DNA of 64,000 nt, taken from assembly GCF_014898815.1 (NCBI RefSeq), contig NW_026515515.1, positions 186,001-250,000 of the forward strand, in the 5' to 3' direction. The DNA is from Panonychus citri. Its lineage: Eukaryota; Arthropoda; Arachnida; Trombidiformes; Tetranychidae. Position numbers and translations under genes: made by a program. A model generated the notes under the pieces. That model was not told the origin of the DNA. It saw only the letters and a list, made by a program, of their open reading frames with translations, and ran no database searches. Positions 28,301 through 43,000 of the stretch are shown in pieces (positions within the stretch are counted from its first letter, which is position 1; the number at the start of each line of letters is the position of its first letter).

Positions 28301-31300
28301 CTTAATCAAATGACTCGAATGTTAATCAGCTGAGCTTTTCCATGCTAATCATATGTTTAAATTGAGAATAAAATAAAAAAAATTCAACGAAATGAAAAAA
28401 AAATGTAATTCTAATAAAGATAATCAGTTGATAGAAATACGAAAATCAATCATTACATCTCATCGCTAACAATTAACAAATCATCAACAACTTTTAATGT
28501 TAATCATCATTGAATGAGAAACAATTAACCAACAATAATAATTGATTATCTGGTTATCACCAATTTTCAACCACTAATTACTTGTTAATCTATCTAATTA
28601 ATCAAAACCTTTCCATTTCCTTATTATTATTATTAACCCAGAAAAAGTTAATTACAACTTCATTTCAATATCATTATGATTACTATTATAGCATCAGAAT
28701 AATCTGAATTATCTGAATTAGAATGAAAAAAAACTCAGTTTATCTCAAGGCGTTGCCTGGATAAAAAAAGCAAATTTCACCTTAACTATTACTTAATTGA
28801 GAATTGAAATATATTGTTAATTTTGTCATCATTAAATATGATTAACAGTAAACATTAAGATGATAATTATCATGGTAACTCAGGTGAAAAATTAACGAGT
28901 CAACTAATACGATAAATCAATTGAAATGAAACAATATTTTATTCAACATTTTCACCTAAATCATATCAAACTAATCAGAGATAATCAAATGTTATTAATG
29001 ATTTCAAATGAATCATTGAAACATTTTTAACGAATTAATTAAATGATGAAAGTGATGAATTTATGATTACTTTGTATGATCATCATTCCGTAATAATGAT
29101 AATCTTATTTAAATGTATATTTATTATGATAATAATTCCGAATCAGAGAGTTTCAAGAAAAGAAGGAAACTTTTTCTTTTCTTTTTTAAAGTTTTTCTTT
29201 TTCTTTTTCTTTTTCGAATTTTTTATTTTCTCAATTCATTCAATTGATGATTATCACCGAGAATCGTCAATATTATCACCAAGTGAAAATAATGGAACAT
29301 AATTAACCTTTAATTAAATTAATTCCATCATGACATTGGAAGATACGATCAATAATATTAATGTAACATCTTATTAAAAAGAGCTTATGTTTGGTGTTGT
29401 AAGGAAGGAAAAAACTCAGAATTTTAAAGTGTTAATATCATGAGAAATTCTGATTCTCTGAATTACAAGATTGATAATTTTTCTCTTTCTTTCCTTTCTT
29501 TTTTTTCTAGTGTTACTTTTTCTCAGTTGAATTTGGACTCTGTAAACAAGATAATGAGCTTAAGGTGTATGGAGCTGGCTTGTTATCATCAGCTGCTGAA
29601 TTAAAGGTAAGAAAAACGATGAGAGAAAATCCCAATTGCGCATCATTTCCGTTTCCGTTGATGATATTTTCCAAGTTTCTTGTTATTGTTACCATTTTGT
29701 TTTCTCTTTCTGATAACTAAACATTAATGAAGTTTCATATTAATGATCATTATCATGATTAACCTTATCGTTCATTCATTATCTTAACAATGTTTTATTG
29801 AAAGTTTTTCACTCGAGTTCAGGAAATTGAATCAAATGATATTCATTATTTTGATTATGAGGAAGAAATAAAAACTTATCCGATCGATAAGATAACAATT
29901 AGGCTGTTATAACATATCTAAAGATTGTGATTAAGATTAATTGTTTCGTATTGATTTACTTGCAAGTTAATTAATTTAACAAATTCCAAGCTGTTGATAC
30001 ATACATGTATTAATCAGAATCAAATGAATTAATCTTATTCCGTAAGAATCTCCATGCAGCTGAATTATTGATATCACTTTAATTTAAGGTTAGAAATTAA
30101 CTAATCAGGATCGCAATCAATTTCCCTTATCCCATTCAGTTCACAATCAAAAACCATGAGATTTATTCAGATAATATAATAATCAAAAGAAACATGTTAA
30201 TGGGAAATGAAAATACTATTTACATGGTTATTAGATGAGATACCAGATGAATATCATGAAAAAAGGATTGGAAACTTTTGGAAACCTGAGATTTATGATG
30301 AAAATTATTCCATACAAATAAATGAAACAAGAGACAGAATTTAATTTTTAACTAATGTTGAGTTTATAAGAGAACCAAGAAAAAAATGGAACAAAAATCT
30401 CAAAGAGATATAAATAAATATCTCAGTTCCATGAATCATTTCCTGAGAGAAAAAGCTACCTCTGAATCCTTGGTGTTCATTAATCACCATGATAATAATT
30501 TTAATTCATTAAAAAAAAGATCTACTGGTCAAGAGTAAATAAATGAAATTGAAATCCCCATGAAAATCTTTACCATAAATGAGTAATTCAAGGTTGATTT
30601 CCAAATGAATGAAAAATTCATATCAACTCATTTACTATTAATTCTTGATAATAGAAGAGTATATTCAATTTTCAAGGTTCTGTCTCAATTGATAATAATA
30701 ATCAATTCATTTTCTTCCTTAATTTTACCTCTCAATTTTTTTCTCTCCATCAATTGATTCAGCATTCTGTCTCGGAATCAGCTTGTGTACTTCCCTTTGA
30801 TCCAGCGATAACTTGTCAACAAACTCCAATGATTACGACCTATCAACAGGCTTATTTTTATACTGATTCATTTGAAGAAGCCAAGGAACAGATGAGGTAA
30901 GTGAAAATTAACAATATTACAAATTTGATTGATTTTCTTTTAACAATTAAACGATAATTTCAATTATTTTTACAGTTATAATAATAACCTTTTTCATTAT
31001 CATGTAAACGTTGTTCATTCATTCATTATTATCATGGTTACTTTCGGGAAACCTTAGGAGATGGATGAAAAAAGAGTCCAGGCAACAGGAAAATAAGGGA
31101 AAGTGGGAAAAGAAAAAAATAGAAATGAATCAGAATCAGAATCAGAATCAGATTGGAATTGAAAGTTTAATCTCACAACACTCAGAGGGAGAGAATCTCA
31201 ATCAATTAAATTGTTGCTCTAGCAAAGAAAAAAAATATTCTCGGAAGATGTTGATTGTTAATTGTTAATCGGAAATTAATTCACTTCCTTTTTCTCTGAA

Positions 31301-32403
31301 TACCCACCGAAAAAAAAGAGCAGCAATGCAATATCATCAATCGTTGTAAAATCTATCAAAATGATGGGTGAAATTATTGGATTAGTTTTAAAAAGAATAA
31401 GAAAAAGAAGAGAAAGAGAAAGAGAAAAAAACGAAAAGTTCCAAAGAAAAGTTTTCCTTTCACCCAGACCATTAGAACATAATATTTCACCGCCTACCCT
31501 GTATTCTCACCCACTTTACCAAAAGGGTCCCAGGGAGTTTCCATGAATGAACAAATAGTTAGAATCGGTAATAAGAAAAGTCAAGAGAGAGAAGAAAAAA
31601 AAATTGTTATTATGATCATAGTAATTTCTTATCATGATAATGATAATGACTATTATTATTATTACCATCAAGTTCAATCAGGTGAAATAAATGCAATGAT
31701 ATTTGCATTTGATAAGAAATTACCATCATTTGCATATCATTGGCTGGGAGTGTAAAACTCAGGAAATAAAAAGTAACCGAAAAAAAACCACAGAGAGAAA
31801 AAAGTACAAAATTCTTACAGGGAAAAAAACAATGATAACAATGAGTTCAAGTGAACAAGAAGAAGTGAAAAGTTTTCATGGTAACATATTCAGAGAATTG
31901 TCAGAACTTGAAATATTACATGATAAATGATTTGGACATTTTTTTGATTATCTTTTTCTTCCCCTTTTCGATATTCATATTATAACAGAGACTTTGCTGC
32001 GACCATTAAACGGCCATTTGGAGTACGATACAATCCTTACACCCAATCGGTTGAAATTCTGAGCAATACCCGGAAGATCATGTCTCTTGTTTCAGAGTTA
32101 AAGGGCGACCTTTGTATTGTTACAAATGCACTGAAAAAGATTAAGGAGAAAGAAGCAGAAACGGAAGGTGATAATATGATTGAGATGACAACAACAAACG
32201 ATGATAATAATCAAGATAATAGTCGAAATGATGATGATAAAGATGACAAACAATTAAACAATATTCTCACTGATAAGTTAAATTGTGATCATCATGGTGA
32301 TAATATCTCAGCAAATGTCGCATCAGAAATAACAAATAGTATCACAGCTCAGATTATTAATGCATCAACAGCAATTGCTGATTGTAAGATTGTTGAGAAT
32401 TGA
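22382..32403 (+). CDS. TPH: Tryptophan 5-hydroxylase (serotonin synthesis)
   Basis: Eleven exons: 22382-22486, 24335-24847, 24930-25167, 25266-25372, 25493-25560, 26613-26809, 27006-27137, 27530-27660, 29511-29606, 30763-30896, 31989-32403. All junctions keep frame, for 711 residues. The enzyme converts tryptophan to 5-hydroxytryptophan using tetrahydrobiopterin, O2 and Fe(II). Order: ~180-residue S/P/E-rich N-terminus; ACT-like regulatory domain (VFSLNNQVGGLV, HHIESRKSRQR); catalytic core with VLMYGSELDADHP, RRKYFADVAFNYKH, NIPQLEDIS, RPVAGYLSARDFLAGLAFRVF. The iron site reads CHEILGHCPLLADE, with the downstream glutamate in CYFFSVEFGLCKQ. CYFFSVEFGLCKQD and ITTYQQAYFYTDSFEEAKEQMR identify TPH rather than tyrosine or phenylalanine hydroxylase. 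The C-terminal tetramerisation helix is kept (ILSNTRKIMSLVSELKGDL), then a D/N-rich tail of about 80 residues follows. Vertebrate TPHs have about 444-490 residues. Exon 1 is less certain. Confidence 0.95.
22487..24334 (+). other. TPH intron 1
   Basis: This is 1.85 kb between the short first coding exon and the exon with the regulatory domain. It holds ATC-rich low complexity (23300-23800) and no gene. An in-frame ATG at 24266, just before the acceptor, would give an alternative start without exon 1. Confidence 0.6.
27661..29510 (+). other. TPH intron 8
   Basis: 1.85 kb of AT-rich intronic sequence between the iron-site exon and the CYFFSVEFG exon, with a CT-rich block at 27915-27935. No other feature is seen. 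Confidence 0.7.
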
Positions 32404-34278
32404 TTGTAATCATAATCATTAATCTCTATCTCTTTATCCAGTGGTCATTTTGTGGTCAAGGAAACACAATTAGAGAGTAAAACTAAACAAAACTCATTTA
32501 AATGTTTGCAACTGGAAAATTAGATGAAACAATTAATTATTTAGAAATTCAATATAACCTAATGATTAATTGCTATTCTATATTTAAATCAATTAATCAA
32601 TTATTTGGTGTGACATTTAATTTAACTGTTTAATTGTTTATCACAATCAGTTTTTTTCCCATTGATTATTGTCCAACTGATTGTTTGATTAATTGTTTAT
32701 CAATAATTTCATTTTATTTTGACTTTGATTTTGATTTCTTAATTGTTGTATTATTATTACTTTTAACTAATTGCAAGTGTCTCCAAACAATTAACTTTTA
32801 ATTGGAAAAAAATAATAAATTCAGTCTTTATTTAAGCTTCAATCATCAGCAATATGATTAAATTATTACAATTAAAGTTAAATTGTCAGCGAAAATATTA
32901 ATTTAAATCTATTCCTCTTGTTTAATTGTAATGAGTTGCAATTTGAATGGTGATATGTGTTGACTAAACAAAATTGATTGTTAACAATTAAGAGTGAAAA
33001 ACAAAAAATAAATCTCATTCATTGTTATGATAATTGTTGATTATATTCAATTATTCAAATTAATTCAATGTAAAGATATTACAATTAAAATGAGACTTAT
33101 TATCAAATCAATAATAGTGACAATTTAATATAATTGAATATCTGTTCATAGAAAATTAGATTAACAATCAATAAATGATTAAAGTTTTAAGTTATTAACA
33201 ATCAATAAGTTATTATCTTTATTTTTGTCTGATGAGCAAAAAAAAAGTTCAATTGAAATAATTGGATTAACGAGACATTAAAGATTAAAGTTAATCAAAT
33301 AAAATCAATGATCTTGATATAAATTGACTGTAATTATAAATTAACAAGATTAACCTTTAATCTGATTTAAAGGTAATCAGAGTGATTAAAAGTCAATCAA
33401 AGAAATTAACCAATTGTGTCAACTCAGATGAGAGGAATTAGCAAACAAACAATTAGGTAAATAAAGGGAACGAGATTAAGAATAACAAGAATATGAGGAT
33501 TAAAGATTAAGAAAAACTGGTTAATCTGACATGTGAAGGATTGAAAGTGAAATCAAGGATTAAATGGTTAAACATGGTAACCAAGTCAATGGATAAAATG
33601 AATAGAGGATGAGAAAAGTTCAAAGATATTCAATGGATTAAGTGTCATCATGATGGTGGATAAAAAAGATGAAGAAAAAAAGAGAGAAAAAAGTTTCCGA
33701 ACTAATAGTTGACCTTGGCTTGTGAGAAGGCGAAATAATTACTGAGAGAGGGAATAAGATGATTCTGATAATGAAGATAAACATGATGATGAAGATGGAA
33801 AAAGGAAATAGTAGATGAAAGAGAAGATGATGAAGATAATAAATGAGAAATACAAATAAAGTGAAAAATTCTGATGCAACGCAGTCTCAACATGATGAAC
33901 GAATTGGGAACTTGCGTCAACGATTCAGAATAAAACACTCAATTCAAGCTTAAACATTTTCCTACTTGAGGTTTCTCCCGATATATTTTTTATCATTCTG
34001 CTCACTTTAATAGTCTCTCTCATTCTCTCTCACTCTCCCATGTTGTCTATCATGAGTCTGAAATAATTTTCAAATAATTTTTTCACTTGACAGATAATTG
34101 AAGTCAATAGACTTTTAGTAATGTAAGTGAAAGGCAACAAATAAAAGTAGAAAACTTTGTCTATGGTAGTTTTACATTAAAATCAAACGGAACATCAATT
34201 GTTCATCATCATCATCAATTGGTTATCCTTTCTTATCACTTTCCATCATCATCATCATCTCTTACCATCATTAACATC
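32404..34278. other. Intergenic region between TPH and class B GPCR
   Basis: AT-rich sequence holding the TPH 3' UTR (AATAAA at 32814-32819) and upstream sequence of the GPCR. The frame of GPCR exon 1 stays open back to about 34111 without an ATG, so an unrecognised 5' exon with a signal peptide may splice in near 34171. Confidence 0.55.
32814..32819 (+). terminator. Candidate poly(A) signal of TPH
   Basis: AATAAA 411 bp after the TPH stop codon. It is followed by T-rich sequence (TCTTTATTTAAG), which is suitable downstream context. Confidence 0.4.
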
Positions 34279-36965
34279 ATGGATCAACCAGTGTTTGAAC
34301 AATCAACAAATCATCAGTTGATCAATTTAACTAATTCAGTTCCAAGTAACGAGACATTAATTATTTCATCACTTCAACTTGTTCAAATTGAAAAGGAAGC
34401 TTGTTCAAAGCGTTACAGAAACACAAACTCAAATAACGGTAAGTTTCAAGTGAATACACCAAACTAATTGTAATTTCAAACCATCTAATCAAATTGCTAA
34501 TCCGTTAATCATAATCAAAAAAAAAGAGGAAAAACTTTCCAAGCAACATTAATCAAACAACGACAATTGTAATCAATTGAATCCTTTTACCCTTTGGTGA
34601 TAAAAGTTAAGATAATTAGATTGTCTTGATTTAACCAGAAACTAGTTAACCTTTTATATGTATTAATCTAATAATAATGATAATATGTATTTGTCAATTG
34701 TAAGATTAACTTAATTGTTGTTCTGATTAGATTTGTCTATTTATTGTTAACCATTAACAATCAGTTTCTCCAATCAAATTAAGGTGAAAAACTTTTTTTT
34801 ATCATCAAATGTACTTTGTGATAATATTAACATGAACAAATTGGAACCAAAAAAAAGTGATGTTGAAATTGTATCTTCACAATTACTAATATAATAATTG
34901 GATTGACAGAGAGAAATACAAGTAAATTGATCAATTTGAACAAATTGAATGTCTATTGAGGTTCAATTACAATTAATTAATTATCCTTTACTATTTGTTG
35001 TTGTGTCCAGTTTGTCCATTAACATGGGATGGATTAATGTGTTGGCCTGAAACACCAGCAGGATCTCAGGCAAGATTACCTTGTGCCTCTTACATTAGTG
35101 TATTTGATAAAAATGGTAAGTTGTGTGTTGATGTAATTCATTGTTGTGAAAAAAAAGACAATCAACTAATCATCGTCATCGTGATGACCATCATTTGCTT
35201 AATTGTTTCATTTAACCGATCAACATGGTCATCATTCATTATGTGCTTTGTGTCCATAAGAATTAGCAACTCGAGACTGTACTCTCAGTGGTACCTGGTT
35301 CATTAAGGAATCGACTAATCAAAGTTGGACTGATTATACTCGATGTCCTTTGAAAGTTTACCCAACAAGTGATCAAATTGATGTAAGTAATTAATCACCA
35401 AATTAACAACATTGACAGTTTTCAATTTAGTTAATTCATTTTCAACACAATTTATTTACAAACAAGTTCTGGTCAATGTAATTTAGTTAATCTAAATAGA
35501 GTACAATATATAAAAAAAGTTGATCAAGTTAACTGATTGGTAAACATTTATTGTCAAATAATGATTCATATTAAAAATGACATCGATCATTTAATCATCA
35601 TGTTCATCACCATGTAAAATATTATCTTGCATATAAATATTCATGTAATCCAGTGAACTGAATGATGAACAAAAAAATAGAAACAGTCAATGAAAACTTT
35701 GCTCTTTTATCTGAATCTTTCATGAGAAATTCATTTCAATGGGAAAACTATTATTTTTACTCCTTCTATTGATGAATATATATATTTACCATGAAATGAT
35801 GAGCAATATTTTTATAAAATAATTCATGGAAATGTTATCCATATGAATGGTTCAGGTGAAAGAAGCAATAATTTTTTTTCTCTCTTTGATTCTTTCATGA
35901 ATATATTGCATCCATATCACTTCATGCATCAGATTCTGAATAATCTACTCAACTTATCGCTACAATCCAGGAGGATTCACCTTAAGCAAGACACAAATTC
36001 AACCTTTATGAACTTTTATCTCAATGAATATGTGTTAGAATTGATCTTATTTGATTTCGACCTTCTTTCATTCAGTAGATTCAGTTGTGTGTATTAATTT
36101 CTCAATGAATAATGATGCTGATCACTTAGAATCATTAACTTAATCATCACTATTAATATAAATACGTACATATGATTAATTAATCAATAGTTAGACTACA
36201 TTACTCATCTTTGATTTATTTGTTCAGTTATCCATTTACAGTATGATAATGATATACCTAAAGTAATATATTAGTTACCTGAAGATGAGGATTGATGATT
36301 AGTATGAAATATTAATAGTTGAAATTTAATCACAGTTAAATAATTAAACATGATACTGATTCTTGGGGAAAGAGAAAAGGTTAAATTTTAATTAAATCAC
36401 GTTTAGCTGAACATTTTCATTCCCATTCTTTAATTAAATCTAATTAATTTAATCATTACATGAATTTTGAGTTGTTGATATAATTTTCCATGAAAATTGA
36501 TAATAATTAGAATCATCTTAATAACTCAACAGGTTAGAACTTTTTGTTTTTCAATGAAAGGAGAGAAATTTAATTCGATAGTTATTAAACTCTCAACTTG
36601 GAGTATAATAAAGAGCCATGAAATTCATAACCATGATTAGATTTTGTTATGATAATTGAGGGGAAATTTTCAAGTGCCGATGGCGATTTACTCGATCGAA
36701 AGTTACACAGACATGATAAAGATTTGTAATAGAAATAATTTCTCGATCTGTTTATTTTCTTAAAGTACTTGTTTCAACTTCGTAGAGAAAAAAAAATCTC
36801 ATCAATCAAACATCCATGAGAACATGCTAACGTTAACAAGTAGATTATTTTATCCTAATTATCCTTGGACAAAGATAATCAACTCTCTCGATTTCAGAGT
36901 AATATCATTAACTCAATGTTTTCGAAACAAAAAGAACTGTTCAAATGAAAAGAAACTTTAAATAG

Positions 36966-37002
<37 letters not shown>

Positions 37003-40000
37003 TCATTTCCTGAGTTTTCATCAGAAACTTCAAATTGAAGGGCAACATCATGTCGTTTGAATTGTCAGCCTAATTGCAATTTAATAAGGTTCAATTAGAA
37101 AACAAGATAGACAATAATTGATAACAATCATGCTAATTGTAGTCAATCCCCATGAAGATATCTTAATTGTTGTCTCATAAATTAATGAGTTTTACCTTCT
37201 ATCATCTATTTATTAGACAATGTAGTTAACTGAATTAGTTAATCACTGATTGATTCTAATCACAAGGGATAGACTGTGATTACTAATGGTAATCAGTTTA
37301 TTGACAAAGTGAAAAGTTATTGTGATAGTTGATACAAAGAGAGAAACAAAGTTATAAGACCAAAGGTAAAAGGTGATTTCGAAAAGTTTTGTAGATTTGA
37401 TCGTAGTTCCAATAATAAGATGTAAACAATCAATTCCATTATGAGATTGATTCTTATCCACTTTATTATCTTCATCCTGAAAGTCTGATTAATACTTGAA
37501 AGGATTTTCCTTAATCAAATGAGATCAAATTCTCTTAAGGTAAATGTTTACTTACCGTTAGAAAATTTTGAGAGATTATCTAGTTAATTACGGATAAATT
37601 GTGATTCTCTTCAGATTCCCATGTAAAATTCATCTGAACAATTAGACAATTATGCAACTAATATGCTCTATTTACATGTTTAAACTAATGTATTCCAATT
37701 AAGTAAAGTTAAATTTAACCTTCCAATCTGTTTGAACACGAAAATCTTAATCATAATTTGATTGTTTACTTAGTTAATTTACAATTTATTTAATTGCAAT
37801 ATTAAGATTAGACGAAAAAGCAAACCCAAAAATTAACAGTTAATATGAATTTCCAAGCACTTAACAATCAAACGTTGAACCATGAAAATAACCATGACTG
37901 ATTCATGAGAATGAACAAAAAGACAATTTAGTTTTCCAAGATTCTTGATGATATTAATAATATGAATCAAATACTAATAAGCATTTAACTTTTCACCGAG
38001 AAACATTTTTAAGACCATGAAACTAATCGGTTGAACACTCAATCAACTTATTATTTAATTGTATTTATCAATTTCAATCCAATTAATTTAATCTTTGTTC
38101 ATTTTTCTTTTCAGGACCATTTACATCACATTAAGTTAATCAGTAAAATTGGATATTCTGTCTCTCTGTTAACCCTTATCATTGCTTTTCTCATCCTATT
38201 TTGTAACAAGTAAGTAAATTACTTTAATCAATAATTTGTTAATCACTGTGATTATGATGATGATGATTAAACCTCTTGAAACAATTAAGACGATTATGCC
38301 CCCCATATACTTGGATATTATAATATTTTTATCTTCTTTTATATCGATTCAACTTGAGGATTTATTTTCCATTGAAAATATTGATTGAACTCAATTTCTC
38401 ATCTTGACTGATCCCATGAATCTAATATCATGATCAACAACTCACCTTGAAAATTTCATCTTATTTTTTTCTCAAAGCATCTTTCAAAATGGTATCAAAA
38501 AGGTGACCTTTCAACTCCCACAAGATTATTGTCAGCATATTATTTTCTCTCTCTCTCTCATAATCTCATCGTTTTGTTATAAATTCTGACAGGATATTTC
38601 ATATCAGAAGAGAACAGAACTTTCGCTTTATCGAACCTGAAGAATTTCCTTTAAATGAGGCTAACAAAATTTTCCACAAAGAAAACGTTCTGAATTGAAT
38701 AGAAAAAGAATAAGAAAGTTGATTATCTTTACCATGGTTTTAATCAGAGTGTTGATTGTTTTTCATTATGTAGATAATTTGAGTTGCATGTTAAAAAAAA
38801 GACAATAATCTTATACTAGATAATGTGGATTCTGTGGTTAATTTTAGATCCAGGGTGATATTAGTTTTTCTAAGTGATTCTATCCCTGGAAACATGAGAT
38901 TATTATCGATTGTTGTTATTATCATGATGTTGGATAATGATGATGATGATGACAGAACTTTTTTCCTCTATCATTCCAATAACAGCAATAAGTACAAATC
39001 AACTTAATAGTAATAGTTTTTGATTAATATATAAATAACCTACAGTCTAAGGAGAAAGTTTTATTTTTTTTTCTCTCACTCTTCCAGTCGGTTGTTAAAG
39101 ATTTAATATCATGTTACTGAGTTTCATGGTTATGATGATTATGATGATTTCTCCACCATAAAAACACACAAGTATTTTCTCAATGTATAATAATAGTAAT
39201 AATAATCTGAATACTTATAACATTTTGCATTCCTCATCAGCTGATATCAGATTTCATCTTAATCATGAACTTTTCTCTCTCGTTCACCCACTTGTACTTC
39301 CGCCTCATCACTAATAATGTTGAAGATGATTATCTCAATAGCGGCTATTGAGAAATTTCCGTTTCCGTGCCCTGGAAATGCAATTAAAATAGCAAGAGAT
39401 CATCTTTAGTATTAGATTTTGATTTTCTTTGTTCCTCTTGCTACTCAATCTACAGGGAATTCATGATCTATCTGATTGTTTAGACTCACCTGGTACATAG
39501 ATAGGTAAAGATTCGTGACTTGAATTAATTGACTCTTGATGATAATCATTAACTAGAGGGGAGATTCTTGGTGTTAACAGAAAAATCAATTAACTGAAAC
39601 AAAATAAATGACGATGAGTAGATTAAACTTTGATTTATTTAACAATTATTTCCCAAATATAATCCAATCAGAATCCGAAAAACTAATATCAAACTTTAAT
39701 CATGAACTCAGATTGAGCTCGAAATCATTTTGAATTTTGTTGAATTTTCAAATGAAAACAAAGTTACTTAGTAGATTTTCCCATGAATACCATGATGTAC
39801 ATGATAATTGTTACAAATTAGATAATATTAGTATGTGTAAGATAATCCTTGGGAATTTCACTCTCTTTATCCAAAGAAACTCATACATGATGATGATAAA
39901 GATGAACAATTTGTTGAAAAAAGTTCTGACTCGAAATTGAAATTTCATATTAAGCCAAAAACCAGTGAAAGTGAACAGAAAAAAATGATTAAGTTTTGTT

Positions 40001-43000
40001 CTAACCCAATGTTTATACAAATAATAGTTGATCTGAACTCTTTTTTGAAAAAATTATTCGATACTTGAGTAAACACCATGTTATCCATACGATAAATCAT
40101 AAAAAACTCAAACCCTTTTGTGTCTCAGTGGATTTATTTGATTAACATGATTGATTTCACTTTTCATTTTTATTTTCAACTTCATCTCGTCCCAGATTCG
40201 ACATTTTTTGTTCATAGTTGTCATCAATATCACATCATCATCATTCACATTATGAGAGTTGCATATTATCATCATCACCAACACCGATGAATTCATTTTC
40301 TATCTCCTCACCAGAACTTTTTTCGTAACTTTTGCTAAATTTTTTTTCTCTCTCTGTTTTTTTCTTCTTGTTTCTCATCTTTTCCCATTCATTCATCTGT
40401 TCATTATTGGATGATATTCAAAATCAATAAACTTTATCTCATCTGGGAAATATCATTTGATGACATTGGATCAAAATTGACTAAAATCATCATCATCCTA
40501 ATCTTCATGATGGGTAATATTTAGGCGTCTTCAGTGTCCTCGAAATCATCTTCATCTTCAATTGTTTCTATCGTTCATAAGTCGATCATTATTAACTCAT
40601 GTCAAAAACATTTTCTTCACCTTGGAGGATAACAGTGTAATTATTGATTAATTGCTATTAGAAATTTGATATTTTCGATTCTTTTTACTTTGTTTCTCTC
40701 TCTCTCTCTTTTTCTATTATTCTGCTCCCTTACTCTTATCATTATCATTCCAATTTTCATCTTTATCTTTATCTCAATATCAGTGGTTTATCATCCCTCG
40801 ATCTCAATCTCATGAAATGTCATATCTATTATTTCAACTCGATTTTTCTGCTTCATCCTCTGATCATTTCCTATCTTAATCAATTCAATCATCTTCATCA
40901 TCTGTAAACTATTATTACTTTTGATAAATACGGGCGATTATCCAATGTACCAGAAAAACAGGATACTATCAATATAGTTGAATAACAGTTGATATTCAAT
41001 TGATCAGGTATATACACGATATATACATGGTAATCACCATGAAGTTGTCATGAAAGAGCCTCATGGTTACACTTTAATATCATTTTCTATGCTTAGTATG
41101 AGATGAACTGTGAAAAAAAACATGATATAATTATATTACATTGTATCACATTGGATTACCTTTTTCATATCTACATCAATCAAGACCAAATCATTAATAG
41201 AATGTAATTAACAAGATAATGATAATTATAGTTGATCAAGTTAACCATTGAATCAAATTTCCTTGACCAGTAGTATTATTTGCAAGCTCATCTTTCAGAT
41301 AAAAACTTTTCTCCATTGATATCATGATATTAATATTGACACAGTAAGTGTGATAATATGATCAATAAGCTTAAGCCATAATCAATGGATTAAACTGGAT
41401 TAATGTCAAAATTTAGGTTCAAAACTAACCAGGATTATAATGAATATGCTAATTTTCTTGTTCATTAGGATTGTATTACATTTATTTTACTCTAATTAAT
41501 TGCTAATGATGATACAATCAACCAGTAATTATCTCATTACTTTACTGTTTTCCAACATTCTCTTTAACAGAAAAAAAGTTTTATTAATACTTTGGGAATC
41601 TATAGTTAATTGTTAACTACCTGTCGATCGATATTACTATTAGAATATAAGTAAACTTGAATACATCGAAAATAATTGATACATAATAATAATAGTATAT
41701 TTATTTACTTTTATAACGATACTTGAGGAATTACAATTTAGTCTGAAAGAAAGGAAATAGGATAAGGTCAAATAATGAGAACCAACGATTCTTAAATCAA
41801 GCACGAATTGAATAAGATCATTGAAGAAAAAAAAATTCCAACCGATAGTGAATAAGATTCGATATGAATATCATGAATTCTACTGAAGAGAATATCATTG
41901 TATCGATAATTATGAGGCTATTTGAGTATTTCCTTTCTCTAGGTAAATAGAGTTCCAAATAGATTTAGATAATTCGATAGAGAAATTTTGATTTTCCTTT
42001 GAAAAAAAAGTTCTATTCCATATTAATCTCCAATTGTTCGTGGAAAATTTCAACTCACAAAAAAGTTGACAAAGTCAATTGTTATCATTTCTATAATGAA
42101 GAAAAATGAACTTTACTCTGTTTAAAATCATCCATGTTGAACTTTGATTAACTTCAACCTTTAGCCTGAATAACTTGGCATCGATTCTTATGGGGTTTAA
42201 GTAAATATTATTCGTAATGAAAATAGAATAGAGAGAAAAAAACTTGGAGCCAAATCTCAGTTGAAATGGTCAATCAGGAATAAACTATGAACCTCCCCTC
42301 AGAATTCAGAGTTAGTATCACGATGAGCATTGAAAGAAGGTTAAAAAAAATGTTGATTCCAATCACAATCATTCATTATTATGAAATATTTTTCCTTTTG
42401 AATCGTGAATTCTGTTCATGAAAATGTTCATTCAGAGTCCAAATGAAATCTTATTGATGAAAATATTATTACCTACTACTGATAGTTATTCAAAAGACTT
42501 TGAATCAAAGTCTTTCATGGAGGATGAGAAGGAAGTAAAAAAAAAGCATATGAAAAAAACTCTGAGCCCCATGAAATCTGTAGATATTCACATGTTTGCT
42601 ATACTCACACCTCTTTTCACTTTCAATCATTTCGATCTTAATATTATACTTTTGGTGTTCATTTCAAGATAATTCTGTAACATGATGTATCATACATGCA
42701 ATTAGTTGAACTTTCAGAACCAGAATATTGTAGAGGGTGAGATTGGAAAGACAATGAATTTGATTAGATTTTATGTTTGGTAATGTCAATTAGAAATTTG
42801 TCATTTTGTCAACCCTTCATGAGCCTTTTTTTCAGATTATTATGTTCACCAGAATTCACATGATAATGTGACAAGGATTGATGGAAATGCCTTGCGGGTA
42901 AATTGAAATAGGAAACAAAAAAAAATCTCCAGAGCTTATAAAGTAAACCAGAGGGGAAAATAAGTTTTCAAATCATCTAATCATTATTTTCCATTTAAAT

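Noticed and set aside
22382..32403. Tyrosine hydroxylase or phenylalanine hydroxylase identity
   Set aside because: The HIESRKS, CYFFSVEFGLCKQD and ITTYQQAYFYTDSFEEAK blocks and the C-terminal helix match tryptophan hydroxylase specifically.
39250..39370. Candidate GPCR TM2 exon (reads MNFSLSFTHLYFR)
   Set aside because: It superficially resembles the TM2 pattern but lacks the preceding Cys-x-Arg-Asn block and the phase is wrong. The segment at 40525-40636 fits all residues and both phases.
42418..42672. 84-aa plus frame in GPCR intron 5
   Set aside because: It is an ATG-started frame with no homology, no splice logic and no codon preference like the real exons (few CGA, no G/C third-base structure).
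42829..42897. Second candidate TM2 exon after a strong TTTTTTTCAG acceptor
   Set aside because: The required frame begins LLC but hits stops within 10 codons; other frames show no class B pattern.
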